NCBI GenBank assembly: GCA_016873295.1
Contig: VGXM01000005.1
Coordinates: 1 to 64,000 of the forward strand
DNA: 64,000 nucleotides
DNA from: Phycisphaerae bacterium
Lineage (GTDB): Bacteria > Planctomycetota > Phycisphaerae > Phycisphaerales > UBA1924
Direction of reading: 5' to 3'
This document shows positions 1-9,449 of this stretch, in pieces; within the stretch, counting starts at the first letter, position 1; every line of letters begins with the position of its first letter. The notes under the pieces were generated by a model that was not told where the DNA came from, did not search any database, and saw only the letters and a program-made list of their open reading frames with translations. Both the position numbers and the translations under genes were made by a program.

Positions 1-3000
1 GCTGGGCACCCGTCGGGGCCTGCGCCGCCCCCTGCGGTCCACCACCGGTGGGTCCGCGCCCGCCGCCCGGCCCGCCGCGGCGTTCGAGCGCGATCCGGTG
101 CAGGCCCGCGGACTTGGGCGGCGACGCCGGCTCATCGACAACCCGCCCGTCCAGCGTCGTCACCTTGAGCGCCACCTCGCCTGCGGCGGCGCCCAGCGAA
201 TAGAAGATCTGCGGCGTGCCGCTGGGGTTCTGCCCGCGGAAGCCGAGCATGCCCACGCTCCCGCGGCTCAGATCGCCGCGGAGCACCGTGACGTCGTTGG
301 GCTTGTAGAGGTGGGCGGGGGCCGCGATCGTGGTCGGCGTCATCTGCCGCAGGGCCGTGATGTCGAGGACCCAGAGGCTGCGGCCGTGCGTGCCGGCCAC
401 GATCTCGCCCGTCGTCGGGTGCTGCGCAAAGTCATGGACCGCGACCGTGGGCAGGTTGTTGTTGAGCCTGGTCCAGTCCTGCCCGCGGTTGATGGACACG
501 AACGCCGCGAACTCCGTGCCCAGGTACAGAATGTCCGCGTTCCTGAGGTCCTCGCGGATCGCCTTGGCCGACCCGTTGCCCGGCAGATTCGCGGTGATGG
601 ACCGCCATGTACGCCCGTAGTCCTCGGACGCGAACACATGGGGCCTGTCGTCGTCGGAGCGGTGCCCGTCGAGCGTGAGGTACACCCGCCCGCGCTCGGC
701 CCGAGACGCCTCCAGCGAGCTCACCCACAAGGGGTCGGCGACCAGCTCGGCGATGGGCTTGCCGGCGACGCGGGGCTCGGACCGCTCGCGCGAGCGGCGT
801 GCGCGCTCGCCGTCCTGGCGCCGACCGGCGAATGAGAAGCTGAAGGTGGCTTCCTTGCCGGCGCTGCGCCCGGTCATGCGGTCGCCCTCGACCTTGCCCT
901 CGATGATCATCGGGCCCAGGGGCCCGTCGTACTCGAACTTGAACTCGCCCGTGTCCTTGTCGAAGGTGCCGCCGGCGAGCGTGGCCCCCTCGCCGCGACC
1001 GGCCATGCGGCCCGTGAGCTTGCCGTCGCTCCCGAGCGCGAGTTCGATGTCGAAGCCCGTGCCGCCGCCGCCGGGCAGTTCGCCCACGGGCTCGACGCGC
1101 CACGTGCCGGTGAAGGGATCGGCGGGCGGCGCCGGGGCCTCGCGCCGCTCGGGCTGAGCGGGCGGTTGGGCCTGAGGCTCGGAGGCCTCCTCCCCGCCCT
1201 GGCTCTCGACGGCCTCCTCGCCCGCCGCCGCCGTCCGCCCGCCCCGCCCCTCGCGACCGCCGGGGATGCGCGACGCGAGCGCCTCCATCTCGGCGGCGTC
1301 GATCACGCCGTCGCCGTTGCCGTCCGCCTGGTCGAAGAACGCCGCCATGCGCTCGGGGACCTCGGATCGCTCGATCTTCCCGTCGCCGTTGGCGTCGAGG
1401 CGGGCGATGAACCCGCCGCCGCGCCCGCCGCCCCCCGCCGCGGGCGGCCCGTCGCCGCCGTTGCGGGCCGCGATGGTCGGGCGTCTGGGCTCGGGGCTGT
1501 CGGCGGGCGCCTCGGGCGTGACCTTGAAGAGGTCGACCCACTCCTTGCCGCCGTCGCGGGTCATCCAGAGCGCGCCGTCGTCGGTGCCGACGTAAAGGAC
1601 GTCGGCGTCGAGGGACGATTCGGCCAGGGCCGTCGCGCTGCCTCGCTCGGTCCGCGTGATCTCGGGCGAGATCCGCTTGATCTCCTTGCCCGCGGTGAGC
1701 GTGCGGAAGACGTAGTTCCCCGCGTTGTAGTAGATGCCCGGGTTGTGGTGCGACAGCACGAACGGGGTCTTCCAGTTGAAGCGGAAGCGCAGGCCCCGCT
1801 CGGCGGGCGGGCGGAGGCTCCCGCCGCGACCCGTGCGCACGTTCCGCCACGCCGTCGCCCCGTTCTGGCTCTCGTAGTAGAGCTGGTCGGAATCGTCGGG
1901 GTCGACGGCGCAGACGAAGCCGTCGCCCGACCCGATGCGGAACCAGTCGCTGTTGATGATGGAGCCCCGGCGCGTGCGCGTGGGCCCGCCCCACGAGCCG
2001 TTGTCCTGCAGCCCGCCGTAGGCGTTGTACGTCACGGGCCTGCTGTCGACCGCGACGTGGTAGAACTGCCCCAGGGCCATGCTGTTGAGGTGCTCCCAGG
2101 TCTTGCCGCGGTCGTGGGTGAGGTACAGCCCGCCGTCGTTGCCGAGCAGCATGTGCCGCCCGTCGGCGGGATTGATCCACATGGTGTGGTGGTCGGCGTG
2201 GGTGCCCGCGCCGACCTCCTCGGTGAACTTCTTGCCGTTGTCCGTCGACCCGTGCAGCGAGACGCCCAGCACGTAGATGTGGTTCTCGTCGGTGGGATCG
2301 ACGCGGACCTTGCTGAAGTACATGGGGCGGGGCGCGATGCTGTTGATCCGCGTCCAGCTCTCGCCCGTATCCGTCGACTTGTACAGCCCGCCCGTCCTCC
2401 ACCCGTCGGCGCCCTGCTGGTCGTGGATGTTGGGGTTCTGCCCGCCCAGGCGCGTGCCGAAGGGACGGTCGTTGGCGTTGCCGGGGCGGGCCGCGAGCGT
2501 GATCTCGACGTCCACCGGCTTGCCCTCGCGGGCCACCTGAAGCGTCACCTTGTCCCCCGGGGCCTTGTCGCGGATCGAATCGAGCAGGGCCTGGTACGTC
2601 ACGATGGGGCTGCCGTCAACGGCGACCACGATCTCGTTCACCTTCAGCCCGCCGGCCCCCGCCGGGCCCCCCTCCACCACGCGCGTGATCTTGGCGCCCG
2701 CGTCGGCGTTCTCGCCCGTCACGCCCAGGTACGGCGCGTTGGCCGAGGACATCCCCGCCCTGTCGCTCTCCATGATCGCGTAGACGTGCGTGGGGTCCTT
2801 GAGGTAGAAGCTCAGGCCGATCCGGCCCAGGTTCGTGTCGGGCAGGCCCCCGGTCAGCCGCTTGAACGTCTGACCGCCGTCGCTCGTCTTGTGCAGCCCC
2901 GAGCCCGGCCCCCACTTCTTGGCCGGGTCGTTGGTGTCGAAGCCGTCGCGCTGCCGCTCCCAGGTGGCCACGAGCAGCGTGTCGGGCTCGGTGGGGTGCA

Positions 3001-3655
3001 TCGCGGCGTCGATGACGCCGGTCTTGTCGTCGACGTACAGGATCTTGCTCCAGGTCTTCCCGCCGTCGCTCGTCTTGAAGAGCCCGCGTTCCTCGTTCGT
3101 GCCCCAGCAGCGCCCCATGGCGCCGACGTAGACCACGTCGTGGTTGGTCGGGTGGATGATCACGCGCGAGACCTGGAACGTCTCGCGGAGCCCCATGTGG
3201 GTCCACGTCTTTCCGCCGTCGGTCGACTTGTAGACGCCGTCGCCCCACGTCACGCTGTTGCGCGGGTTGGCCTCGCCCGTGCCGACCCAGACGATGTTGG
3301 GGTCTGTGGCGGCGACCGCGACGGCCCCGACCGACGCCGTCCCCTCGTGCTCGAACTGGTGCTCGAAGGTCTGCCCGCCGTTGACGGTCTTGATGAGCCC
3401 CGCCGACGCCGTCGCCACCCAGAAGGTCATCGGGTCCTTGGGGTAGACGGCCATGTCGGTCATGCGTCCGCCCATGTTGGCCGGCCCGATCGATCGCCAC
3501 TGGAACGACTTGACCCACTCCGGGCTGAGCGTGGGGGCCTTGTCCGCGGGCTCCTGGGCCGCGTGCCCGGCGCCCACCACGCCGACCGACACCAACGCCG
3601 CCACGAACGTCCTGGACCGCAGGAGAATCGAAACCACGCGGAACTCCTTCCTCAT
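1..3655 (-). CDS. Exported VPS10/BNR-type beta-propeller protein with internal PDZ-like and EF-hand segments (C-terminus beyond window)
   Basis: The gene starts at the ATG at 3655 and stays open to the window edge (about 1,218 codons), so its C-terminus is missing. A hydrophobic N-terminal segment ending near GAGHAAQEP suggests export. The body is filled with BNR/Asp-box-like blades such as STDTGESWTR and THDRGKTWEH, typical of sortilin/VPS10-like and photosystem-II-assembly-like propellers. Around residues 333-388 there is a PDZ-like insert (GLKVNEIVVAVDG, then GDKVTLQVAREGK). Near residues 750-790 two EF-hand loops follow (DANGDGKIERSE and DGNGDGVIDAAE). Such proteins are common in planctomycetes and mostly of unknown substrate; a role as an outer surface or periplasmic binding or glycan-active protein is inferred only. 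Long overlapping frames here are Arg/His-rich shadows. Confidence 0.85.
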   Translation of the reverse strand, partial: MRKEFRVVSILLRSRTFVAALVSVGVVGAGHAAQEPADKAPTLSPEWVKSFQWRSIGPANMGGRMTDMAVYPKDPMTFWVATASAGLIKTVNGGQTFEHQFEHEGTASVGAVAVAATDPNIVWVGTGEANPRNSVTWGDGVYKSTDGGKTWTHMGLRETFQVSRVIIHPTNHDVVYVGAMGRCWGTNEERGLFKTSDGGKTWSKILYVDDKTGVIDAAMHPTEPDTLLVATWERQRDGFDTNDPAKKWGPGSGLHKTSDGGQTFKRLTGGLPDTNLGRIGLSFYLKDPTHVYAIMESDRAGMSSANAPYLGVTGENADAGAKITRVVEGGPAGAGGLKVNEIVVAVDGSPIVTYQALLDSIRDKAPGDKVTLQVAREGKPVDVEITLAARPGNANDRPFGTRLGGQNPNIHDQQGADGWRTGGLYKSTDTGESWTRINSIAPRPMYFSKVRVDPTDENHIYVLGVSLHGSTDNGKKFTEEVGAGTHADHHTMWINPADGRHMLLGNDGGLYLTHDRGKTWEHLNSMALGQFYHVAVDSRPVTYNAYGGLQDNGSWGGPTRTRRGSIINSDWFRIGSGDGFVCAVDPDDSDQLYYESQNGATAWRNVRTGRGGSLRPPAERGLRFRFNWKTPFVLSHHNPGIYYNAGNYVFRTLTAGKEIKRISPEITRTERGSATALAESSLDADVLYVGTDDGALWMTRDGGKEWVDLFKVTPEAPADSPEPRRPTIAARNGGDGPPAAGGGGRGGGFIARLDANGDGKIERSEVPERMAAFFDQADGNGDGVIDAAEMEALASRIPGGREGRGGRTAAAGEEAVESQGGEEASEPQAQPPAQPERREAPAPPADPFTGTWRVEPVGELPGGGGTGFDIELALGSDGKLTGRMAGRGEGATLAGGTFDKDTGEFKFEYDGPLGPMIIEGKVEGDRMTGRSAGKEATFSFSFAGRRQDGERARRSRERSEPRVAGKPIAELVADPLWVSSLEASRAERGRVYLTLDGHRSDDDRPHVFASEDYGRTWRSITANLPGNGSAKAIREDLRNADILYLGTEFAAFVSINRGQDWTRLNNNLPTVAVHDFAQHPTTGEIVAGTHGRSLWVLDITALRQMTPTTIAAPAHLYKPNDVTVLRGDLSRGSVGMLGFRGQNPSGTPQIFYSLGAAAGEVALKVTTLDGRVVDEPASPPKSAGLHRIALERRGGPGGGRGPTGGGPQGAAQAPTGAQ

Positions 3656-3823
3656 CGCTCGGCCACCGGCGCGCACCCCAACCGCGGGACGAACGCCCGC
3701 TGCCATCGTAACCGAAACCGCCCCCGCCGATCACCCCATCTCCACACGATCAGGTAATCCCCGCAGACCACCCGGCCACCGTGCCACCGAGATCGGCCCC
3801 GCGGTCTCGGTGGCGCGACCCCC

Positions 3824-5482
3824 TCAGTCGTTCCGACTCCGCATCATCCGCCTCAGGAACGGCGTGATCACCAGCACCACGACCCCCGCCGCCGCGCTCG
3901 TGACCACGAACAGCATGAAGAAGTCGGCCTGCCCGCCGAACTTCCAGGGAAGGTCGATCTCGCCCCTCTCGACCCGTTCGACCTGGGCCGCCACCAGCCC
4001 CCCGCCCAGGTTGGCGATGAACGACGAGATGAACCAGATGCCCATGAGCACCGAGACGAAGCGGACGGGTGCGGCCTTGGTCACGTACGACAGCCCCGTG
4101 GGCGACAGGCACAGCTCGCCCACCGTGTGGAAGAAGTAGGTCGCGAGGATGAACAGCATCGACGCCTTGGCGGTCGCCACCGCCGCCGACTCCAGCCCGG
4201 TCTGCACCCCGGCCCTGGCGATGTTCGCCCCCCACACCATGAACAGGTACCCGATCCCGAGGAACAGCAGCCCCATGGCGATCTTGACCGGCATGGGCGG
4301 GTTCATCCGCCGCCGACCCAGCGCCGTCCACCCCCACCCGAAGATCGGCGCCAACAGGATGATGAGCAGCGGGTTCACCGACTGGAACCACGTCGTCGGC
4401 ACGACGAAGGTGCCGATGTTGCGGTTGGCGTAGGTGTCCGTGAACAGGTTGATCGACGAGCCCGCCTGCTCGAAGGCGATCCAGAAGAACGCGTTGAAGA
4501 ACATGAAGATGAAGATCGTGGCGACGGGCGCGCGGTCGCCCTTGGGCTGGCTGGCGCTGAACACCACCGCCGCCAGCACCGCCCCGAAGAAGAGCGTCAT
4601 CCCCAGTCCGAACGCCGTCCCGGGCCGCTTGGACGTGAACTCCGCCAGCACGTCCTGCAGCCACCCGAACGCGCCGGCGTGCTTGAGCAGCCCCACCACC
4701 GCCGCCAGCCCCAGCCCGACCACCATGAACATCACGGGCCACGCGCGCCGGGCGCCCTCGGGCGCGGCGCCGATCCCGCCCAGGTACCGCGGCTTGCCCC
4801 ACAGGTACAGCCCCAGCCCCGCGAGCATCCCCACCGCCGCCGACCCGAACCCCCAGTGCCACCCCACGCGCTCGCCCAGCGTGCCGCAGACATAGGCGCA
4901 CAGGAACGCGCCCAGGTTGATCCCCATGTAGAAGATCGTGAACCCGCCGTCGCGTCGCGGGTCGCCCGGCGGGTACAACTGCCCCACCATGACCGAGACC
5001 GTCGGCTTGAAGTGCCCCGTCCCCAGCACGATCAGCGCCAGCCCCCCGATGAACGCCGACATGCCCACTTCGCTTTGGGCCATGTCCCCCAGCCCGGAGA
5101 TCGCCAGCGCGATGTGCCCCATTGCGATCAGCAGACCCCCCACCACCATCGAGCGGTGCGTGCCGATCAGCCTGTCCGCGATGATCCCCCCCAACACCGG
5201 CAGCAGGTACGCCAGCCCCGTGTACCACCCGTACAGCGTTGCCGCGTCCGCGCGACTCCACCCGCGACCGGGATTGATGATCGTGTCGCCGAACAGCCCC
5301 GGGTCCGCGCCCGGCGCCGTGCTCTTCACCAGGTACAGGATCAGCAGCGCCCGCATCCCGTAGTAGCTGAACCGCTCCCACATCTCCACCAGGAAGAGCA
5401 GGAAGAGCCCCACCGGGTGCCCCATCAGCGTCCCGCGTGCGTTCACCGTCATCTCACCGGGCTGGTTTGGCGCCGTCGGCAT
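3824..5482 (-). CDS. POT/PTR family proton-coupled peptide transporter
   Basis: This 552-residue integral membrane protein belongs to the proton-dependent oligopeptide transporter branch of the MFS. The family motif ExxERFxYYG is present near residues 33-42 (EMWERFSYYG), and the PTR2 signature FYMGINLGAF lies in the first half. About 14 hydrophobic segments can be picked out, the usual number for bacterial POTs. It should import di- and tripeptides across the inner membrane using the proton gradient. The substrate range cannot be told from sequence. It stands alone, with about 170 bases to the propeller gene downstream and 66 to truD upstream on the same strand. Confidence 0.92.
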   Translation of the reverse strand: MPTAPNQPGEMTVNARGTLMGHPVGLFLLFLVEMWERFSYYGMRALLILYLVKSTAPGADPGLFGDTIINPGRGWSRADAATLYGWYTGLAYLLPVLGGIIADRLIGTHRSMVVGGLLIAMGHIALAISGLGDMAQSEVGMSAFIGGLALIVLGTGHFKPTVSVMVGQLYPPGDPRRDGGFTIFYMGINLGAFLCAYVCGTLGERVGWHWGFGSAAVGMLAGLGLYLWGKPRYLGGIGAAPEGARRAWPVMFMVVGLGLAAVVGLLKHAGAFGWLQDVLAEFTSKRPGTAFGLGMTLFFGAVLAAVVFSASQPKGDRAPVATIFIFMFFNAFFWIAFEQAGSSINLFTDTYANRNIGTFVVPTTWFQSVNPLLIILLAPIFGWGWTALGRRRMNPPMPVKIAMGLLFLGIGYLFMVWGANIARAGVQTGLESAAVATAKASMLFILATYFFHTVGELCLSPTGLSYVTKAAPVRFVSVLMGIWFISSFIANLGGGLVAAQVERVERGEIDLPWKFGGQADFFMLFVVTSAAAGVVVLVITPFLRRMMRSRND

Positions 5483-5548
5483 GAATCCTCCTGGCCCGCG
5501 TCGGCCGTGAGGCGAACAGCATACCGCCCGCCGCCCACCCCCGCCTCC

Positions 5549-6766
5549 CTATTGCCCCAACGCCCGCAGCAGCACCGTCGCGTACGCCCCTCGCGGCAGG
5601 TCGAACGCCACGCTCCGCTTCAGCCGCCTGCCCCCGGCGTCCAACTCGTCCGCCCCGGGGAGGCCGAGCACAAACCCCATGGCCTCCGCCACCAGCGCCC
5701 GCTCCCCCGCCCCGAACTCGGGTCTCCGCAGCCCCGGGATGCGGAGGTCCCCCGGCGACAGCCCCTCCGCCGACAGCACGCCCAGCATGGTCCGCCCCCA
5801 GAGGGTCCCCGTCGCCATCCCGGGGGAGGGCAACACAGCCCCCATCTCCCGCACGGCCGCCGGCATCCCCCGACACCCCGCGAAGACCATCGACCGGTCC
5901 GCCGACGACAGGCGGGCCCCCGGCTCCACCAGGCTCTCGACCACCCGCCCCGCGGCGGCGTTCCAGAGGTGCGACTGGTAGGCGTCCACCGGCATCTCCT
6001 GCTGGAAGTAGGGCAGGGCTTCGAACGCCCGCCGCGCGTCCCCCGTCCGCGCCAGGACCTCGACCGCGGCCCGCTCGGGGCAGCGGGGCCATTCCCGCGC
6101 CAGCCGCGCCCAGTCGCCCCAGTGCGTCGCCGCCAGCCTCGTGAACACCCGCCTCACCCCCGTGTCCTTGCGCGCGGGCGTGCCGATCGACAGCCGCAGG
6201 GCCTCCTCGAACCGCCCGGCGATCAGCTCGCGGGCGATCCAGCCCTTCCCGTGCCGCGCCGACCCGAACCGCTGCTCGCCGAAGTAGTTCACGAAGAGCA
6301 GGGTCGACGGCCCCTCCTTCGTCCCCTCCGACCGCAGCAGCGACGCCCGCCGGCCCATCTCGCGCACGTCCCGCATCGTCAGGCCCCGCACGACGATGCG
6401 GAACCGGTTGCCGTCGATCGCACAGGCGGTCACCGCCTCCAGCCCCGCCCCCAGCAGCCGAGCCGACCACCGTTCCCCCTCGATGCGCTCGGGGGGGCCC
6501 GCCGTGAGAGCCCCGGCTGGGACGCTCATCACCTGCGTGGTCGTCGCGTGCTTGTCCTTGAGCCCGCCGTACGCGACCTGCCCGGGGCGGAGGCTCAGGG
6601 CCCTGGCGAGCGCGGCCGCCGCCTCCGGCGTCGTCACCGACATCTTCGACACTTCGTAGACGACGTGCCCCTCGCGGCCACCCGCCAGAGCCGTCAGCCC
6701 CGCGAGGAATCGCTCGCTGACCTTCTCTCTCACCTCAAAGTCGGCGGGCTGACGCCGGATCGTCAT
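5549..6766 (-). CDS. truD: tRNA pseudouridine(13) synthase TruD
   Basis: TruD converts uridine 13 of tRNA (classically tRNA-Glu) to pseudouridine. The catalytic motif GGLKDKHATT is present, with the essential Asp at about residue 71. NYFGEQRFG and YQSHLWN, which are typical of the family, are further along. The reading frame can be extended upstream to 6850, but that part is Gly/Arg-rich and would run into the end of the protease gene. The ATG at 6766 gives MTIRRQPADFEV, which matches the usual TruD N-terminus, and a normal length of 405 residues. The enzyme is cytosolic and acts alone. Confidence 0.93.
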   Translation of the reverse strand: MTIRRQPADFEVREKVSERFLAGLTALAGGREGHVVYEVSKMSVTTPEAAAALARALSLRPGQVAYGGLKDKHATTTQVMSVPAGALTAGPPERIEGERWSARLLGAGLEAVTACAIDGNRFRIVVRGLTMRDVREMGRRASLLRSEGTKEGPSTLLFVNYFGEQRFGSARHGKGWIARELIAGRFEEALRLSIGTPARKDTGVRRVFTRLAATHWGDWARLAREWPRCPERAAVEVLARTGDARRAFEALPYFQQEMPVDAYQSHLWNAAAGRVVESLVEPGARLSSADRSMVFAGCRGMPAAVREMGAVLPSPGMATGTLWGRTMLGVLSAEGLSPGDLRIPGLRRPEFGAGERALVAEAMGFVLGLPGADELDAGGRRLKRSVAFDLPRGAYATVLLRALGQ

Positions 6767-6843
6767 GGCGGGAGCGTACGAGCGCACAACCGCCGCACGC
6801 CCCCGCGCGGGGCGCCTCCGCCTGCGAGACCCGCCCCCTCCCC

Positions 6844-7878
6844 TCAGCACCCGGCGTTGTAGAGGTTCAGGAACTCCAGCAGGTCGTTGAAGTCAACCAC
6901 GCCGTCGCCGTTCAGGTCCGCCGCGATCGCGCCCGCGTTGTAGTCGTTCAGGTACATGAGGAAGTCGTTGAAGTCGACGACGCCGTCGCCGTTCCAGTCC
7001 GCCCGGCAGGGCGGAGCGCACAGGGCCATGTTGAACTGGGCCAGGCGGATGTTGACGAGCGTCGCGTACGCGCGGGTCCGCTGCCCCGGGCTGAAGAGGT
7101 CGCGGCACTCCTTGCGGCTGTAACTCATGTAGTTCCGCGGGTCCGGGGCGTAGGGGCCGTCGCCGGCGCAGGGGCCCTGGTTGGTCCCGATCCACAGGCA
7201 CGCCGTGCTGATGTTGCTCGTCGAGAGCGTCGGGTCCGCCGCGGTATCGCAGAGCAGGTCGCCCCGCGTGGTGCAGTTGGTGCGCGCCACGCACTCGGTC
7301 CCGAACGCCGTCTCGTGCGTGTGGTACAAGTCGAAGTAGTGCCCGATCTCGTGCGGGAACGTCGAGCGGTTGGTGGGCAACGCCGTGCACGAGTTGTTCA
7401 TCACGATGCCCTGCTGCGAGCTGGTCGTGAACGAGCTGATCCCGCAGTAGGGCGCCGAGTTGACGAACCAGATGTTGATGGTGCCTGGCACGACGTCGGT
7501 GTTGCGCAGGGCGGTGGTCTCGTTGCCGGAGATGTCGTAGAGCGCGTCGGAGTCGATGTAGCGGATGGCCCCGGCCCGGCAGAACTGGATGTTCGCCCCC
7601 CGCCACGCGTCGTTGGCATCCACCAGGGCCTGCGCCACGCGCTCGGGCGGCAGCCCCCCAGTCCCGTTGCTCCGCCTCACCACGTGCATCGTCAGCGGCA
7701 CCACGTACAGCGGCGTGGGGCCCTCCGGCACGCCGTACACCCCCGCCGCCTGACGCTGAAGGTGGATCGCCGCCTCCTCCGGCGTGATCCGCAGCCCGCA
7801 CTCCTGGCCCGCCGGCTCCTGCCCCAACGCCAGACCGCACGCCCCCGCCAGCACCGCGGCCAATCCCATCGCCTTCAT
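6844..7878 (-). CDS. Secreted pappalysin-like (M43) zinc metalloprotease with EF-hand/dockerin-like tail
   Basis: A signal peptide (residues 1-20) precedes a protease domain. The zinc motif is HEIGHYFDLYH, with His176, Glu177, His180 and His186. The usual Gly of the metzincin consensus HExxHxxGxxH is Asp here. Upstream elements such as NIWFVNSAPYCG and conserved Cys residues fit the pappalysin/cytophagalysin family. The last ~50 residues hold two calcium-loop repeats (WNGDGVVDFNDFLMYLN and LNGDGVVDFNDLLEFLN) and end in Cys. This tail is widespread in Phycisphaerae secreted proteins. The enzyme probably works outside the cytoplasm in protein breakdown. The Asp substitution makes full activity slightly uncertain. 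Confidence 0.85.
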   Translation of the reverse strand: MKAMGLAAVLAGACGLALGQEPAGQECGLRITPEEAAIHLQRQAAGVYGVPEGPTPLYVVPLTMHVVRRSNGTGGLPPERVAQALVDANDAWRGANIQFCRAGAIRYIDSDALYDISGNETTALRNTDVVPGTINIWFVNSAPYCGISSFTTSSQQGIVMNNSCTALPTNRSTFPHEIGHYFDLYHTHETAFGTECVARTNCTTRGDLLCDTAADPTLSTSNISTACLWIGTNQGPCAGDGPYAPDPRNYMSYSRKECRDLFSPGQRTRAYATLVNIRLAQFNMALCAPPCRADWNGDGVVDFNDFLMYLNDYNAGAIAADLNGDGVVDFNDLLEFLNLYNAGC

Positions 7879-7962
7879 GCCGACCTCCTCAGCCCCACCG
7901 TCAACAGCATACCGCCGGAGCCCCCGGCGGCCAAGAGCCTTCGCGCCTTTCCGGACCCCCCG

Positions 7963-9273
7963 TCAATCCAGCGGCACGATCCGGATGTTCCGGAAGTGGA
8001 TCTCCGCCCCCTCCGATTGCAGCCCGATCGACCCCGCGATCGCCTCCGCCTCCCATGCCCGGTTCACTTCCTCGCCGTTGACCCGCAGGACGACGTCGCC
8101 CCCATTCACCACGATCTCGTACTCGTTCCATTCCCCAACGGGGCGCTCCGCCCCGGCGTGCGTCTTCTTCGTGTTCCGCCCGCGCGTCCGCCCGGCCTCC
8201 GTCTTCATCGCGAACTCGTCGATGTTCCAGAAGTCCCCCGCGTTCCCGCTGTGCAGCTGCGCCTCGATGCTCCGCGGCCAGACCTTGTCCGGGCCCATCA
8301 TCCGCAGCAGCACCCCGCTGTTGCCCGCCTTCCTGGTCACCGGGTTGAAACGCCACTCCAGGCGCAGCACGAAGTTCGTGTACGAGCCCGCGGTCTTGAT
8401 GTACCCGGCGGGCGTGCCCTTGCACACCAGCACCCCGCCCTCAACGCTCCACACGCTCTCGGGGGCGATGCCCGCCTTCTCCGCCTCCGGCACCACCGCC
8501 ACCCAGCCCGACAGGTCCTTCCCGTTGAACAGGCTCACTTCGCCGGGCCGCCCCGCGCCCAGCTCGCGCACACGGATGTTCCGATACTCCACCCGGTCGC
8601 CGTGCTCCTGCAGCGCCAGGTGCCCGCGAGCCTGCACGCCGAATCCTTCATACGCCTTGAACTTGCTCCCGGCGATCCTCGCGGCCCACTCCGCCGTCGG
8701 CGTCGCGGCACCCTCCTCGAACAGCCGCGCCTCGACCACCTTCCCCCCGTTGAGGAAGTGCTGCACCACGCCGCTGCGCAGGCGCACCCGCGCGTCGTTC
8801 CACTCACCCGCCGCCCTCACGATCTTCCCCTCGGGCCCCGCGTACAGGTCGTACATCGCCCCCGCCGAGTGCGGCTCCGTCGGCTTGAGCCCGTGCCCGG
8901 CGTCGTCGAGCACCTGGAACTCCGGACCCGTCTGCCACGACGCCCCGTGCTTCTCCGTCACGCCGTACATGATCCCGCTGTTGGCCTTCGGCGCCACCCG
9001 GAACTGCAACGCCAGTTCAAACTCACCGAACTGATCGTTGGTGATGATGTCGCCCCCGCCGCCCCCCGCCAGCACCCGCAGCACGCCCCCGTCCACCTCC
9101 CAGCCCTTCTCGGGGAATCCCGGCCTGCGGTAGCCACGCCACCCCGACGTGCTCGTGCCGTCGAACAGCAGCCTCCACCCCTCGGCCCGCTCCAGAACCG
9201 TCAGCGTGTTGGGCTCCGGCTCGACGCCCGTCGCCCCCAGGGTCGCACAGACAATCATCGCGGCGGTCAGCAT
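7963..9273 (-). CDS. Secreted protein with two DUF1080 (3-keto-disaccharide hydrolase-like) domains
   Basis: The 436-residue protein starts with a short signal sequence (MLTAAMIVCATLGATG). It carries two copies of the DUF1080 concanavalin-like fold. The first runs from WRLLFDGTSTSGWRG to about residue 230; the second restarts at SLFNGKDLSGW near residue 245. Each copy has the family features GxLxxxxGG or an equivalent, F-x-L-x-x-x-F/WR and NSG (ANSGIMYG, GNSGVLLR). DUF1080 proteins are abundant in planctomycetes, and some members have been linked to 3-keto-glucoside hydrolysis. The exact substrate is unknown. The gene is divergent from the helicase gene, with 176 bases between them. Confidence 0.87.
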   Translation of the reverse strand: MLTAAMIVCATLGATGVEPEPNTLTVLERAEGWRLLFDGTSTSGWRGYRRPGFPEKGWEVDGGVLRVLAGGGGGDIITNDQFGEFELALQFRVAPKANSGIMYGVTEKHGASWQTGPEFQVLDDAGHGLKPTEPHSAGAMYDLYAGPEGKIVRAAGEWNDARVRLRSGVVQHFLNGGKVVEARLFEEGAATPTAEWAARIAGSKFKAYEGFGVQARGHLALQEHGDRVEYRNIRVRELGAGRPGEVSLFNGKDLSGWVAVVPEAEKAGIAPESVWSVEGGVLVCKGTPAGYIKTAGSYTNFVLRLEWRFNPVTRKAGNSGVLLRMMGPDKVWPRSIEAQLHSGNAGDFWNIDEFAMKTEAGRTRGRNTKKTHAGAERPVGEWNEYEIVVNGGDVVLRVNGEEVNRAWEAEAIAGSIGLQSEGAEIHFRNIRIVPLD

Positions 9274-9390
9274 GGGACTCTCCTTCTCGGCGCAACCAAC
9301 AGCGCCGTCACACCCCAGTCTACCTCACCCTCGCTTCAGGGGGGCAAGGGGGGGTTGGCGGCCTTGGCCCCCGAAGTGGGCCCCGCCAGC

Positions 9391-9413
9391 GGGACCGCCC
9401 GGAGGGCGGTCCC
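9391..9413. repeat. Perfect 9-bp stem-loop between divergent genes
   Basis: GGGACCGCC and GGCGGTCCC flank a five-base loop in the spacer between the DUF1080 and helicase genes. It lies upstream of both genes, so it is not a terminator for either. Just before it, at about 9330-9375, is a G-rich stretch (CTTCAGGGGGGCAAGGGG) resembling a string found inside the gene at 31944-34466. A short dispersed repeat is the likeliest explanation; an operator is possible. Confidence 0.4.
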
Positions 9414-9449
9414 ACTGGAAACACCAATGCCCATACGCTCGCCCCGGCG

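Noticed and set aside
1166-3757. A very long plus-strand open frame opposite the propeller gene
   Set aside because: It is Arg/Gly/Val/Ala-rich with no motifs. The minus-strand frame from 3655 reads as a coherent BNR propeller. High GC produces such long antisense frames throughout the window.
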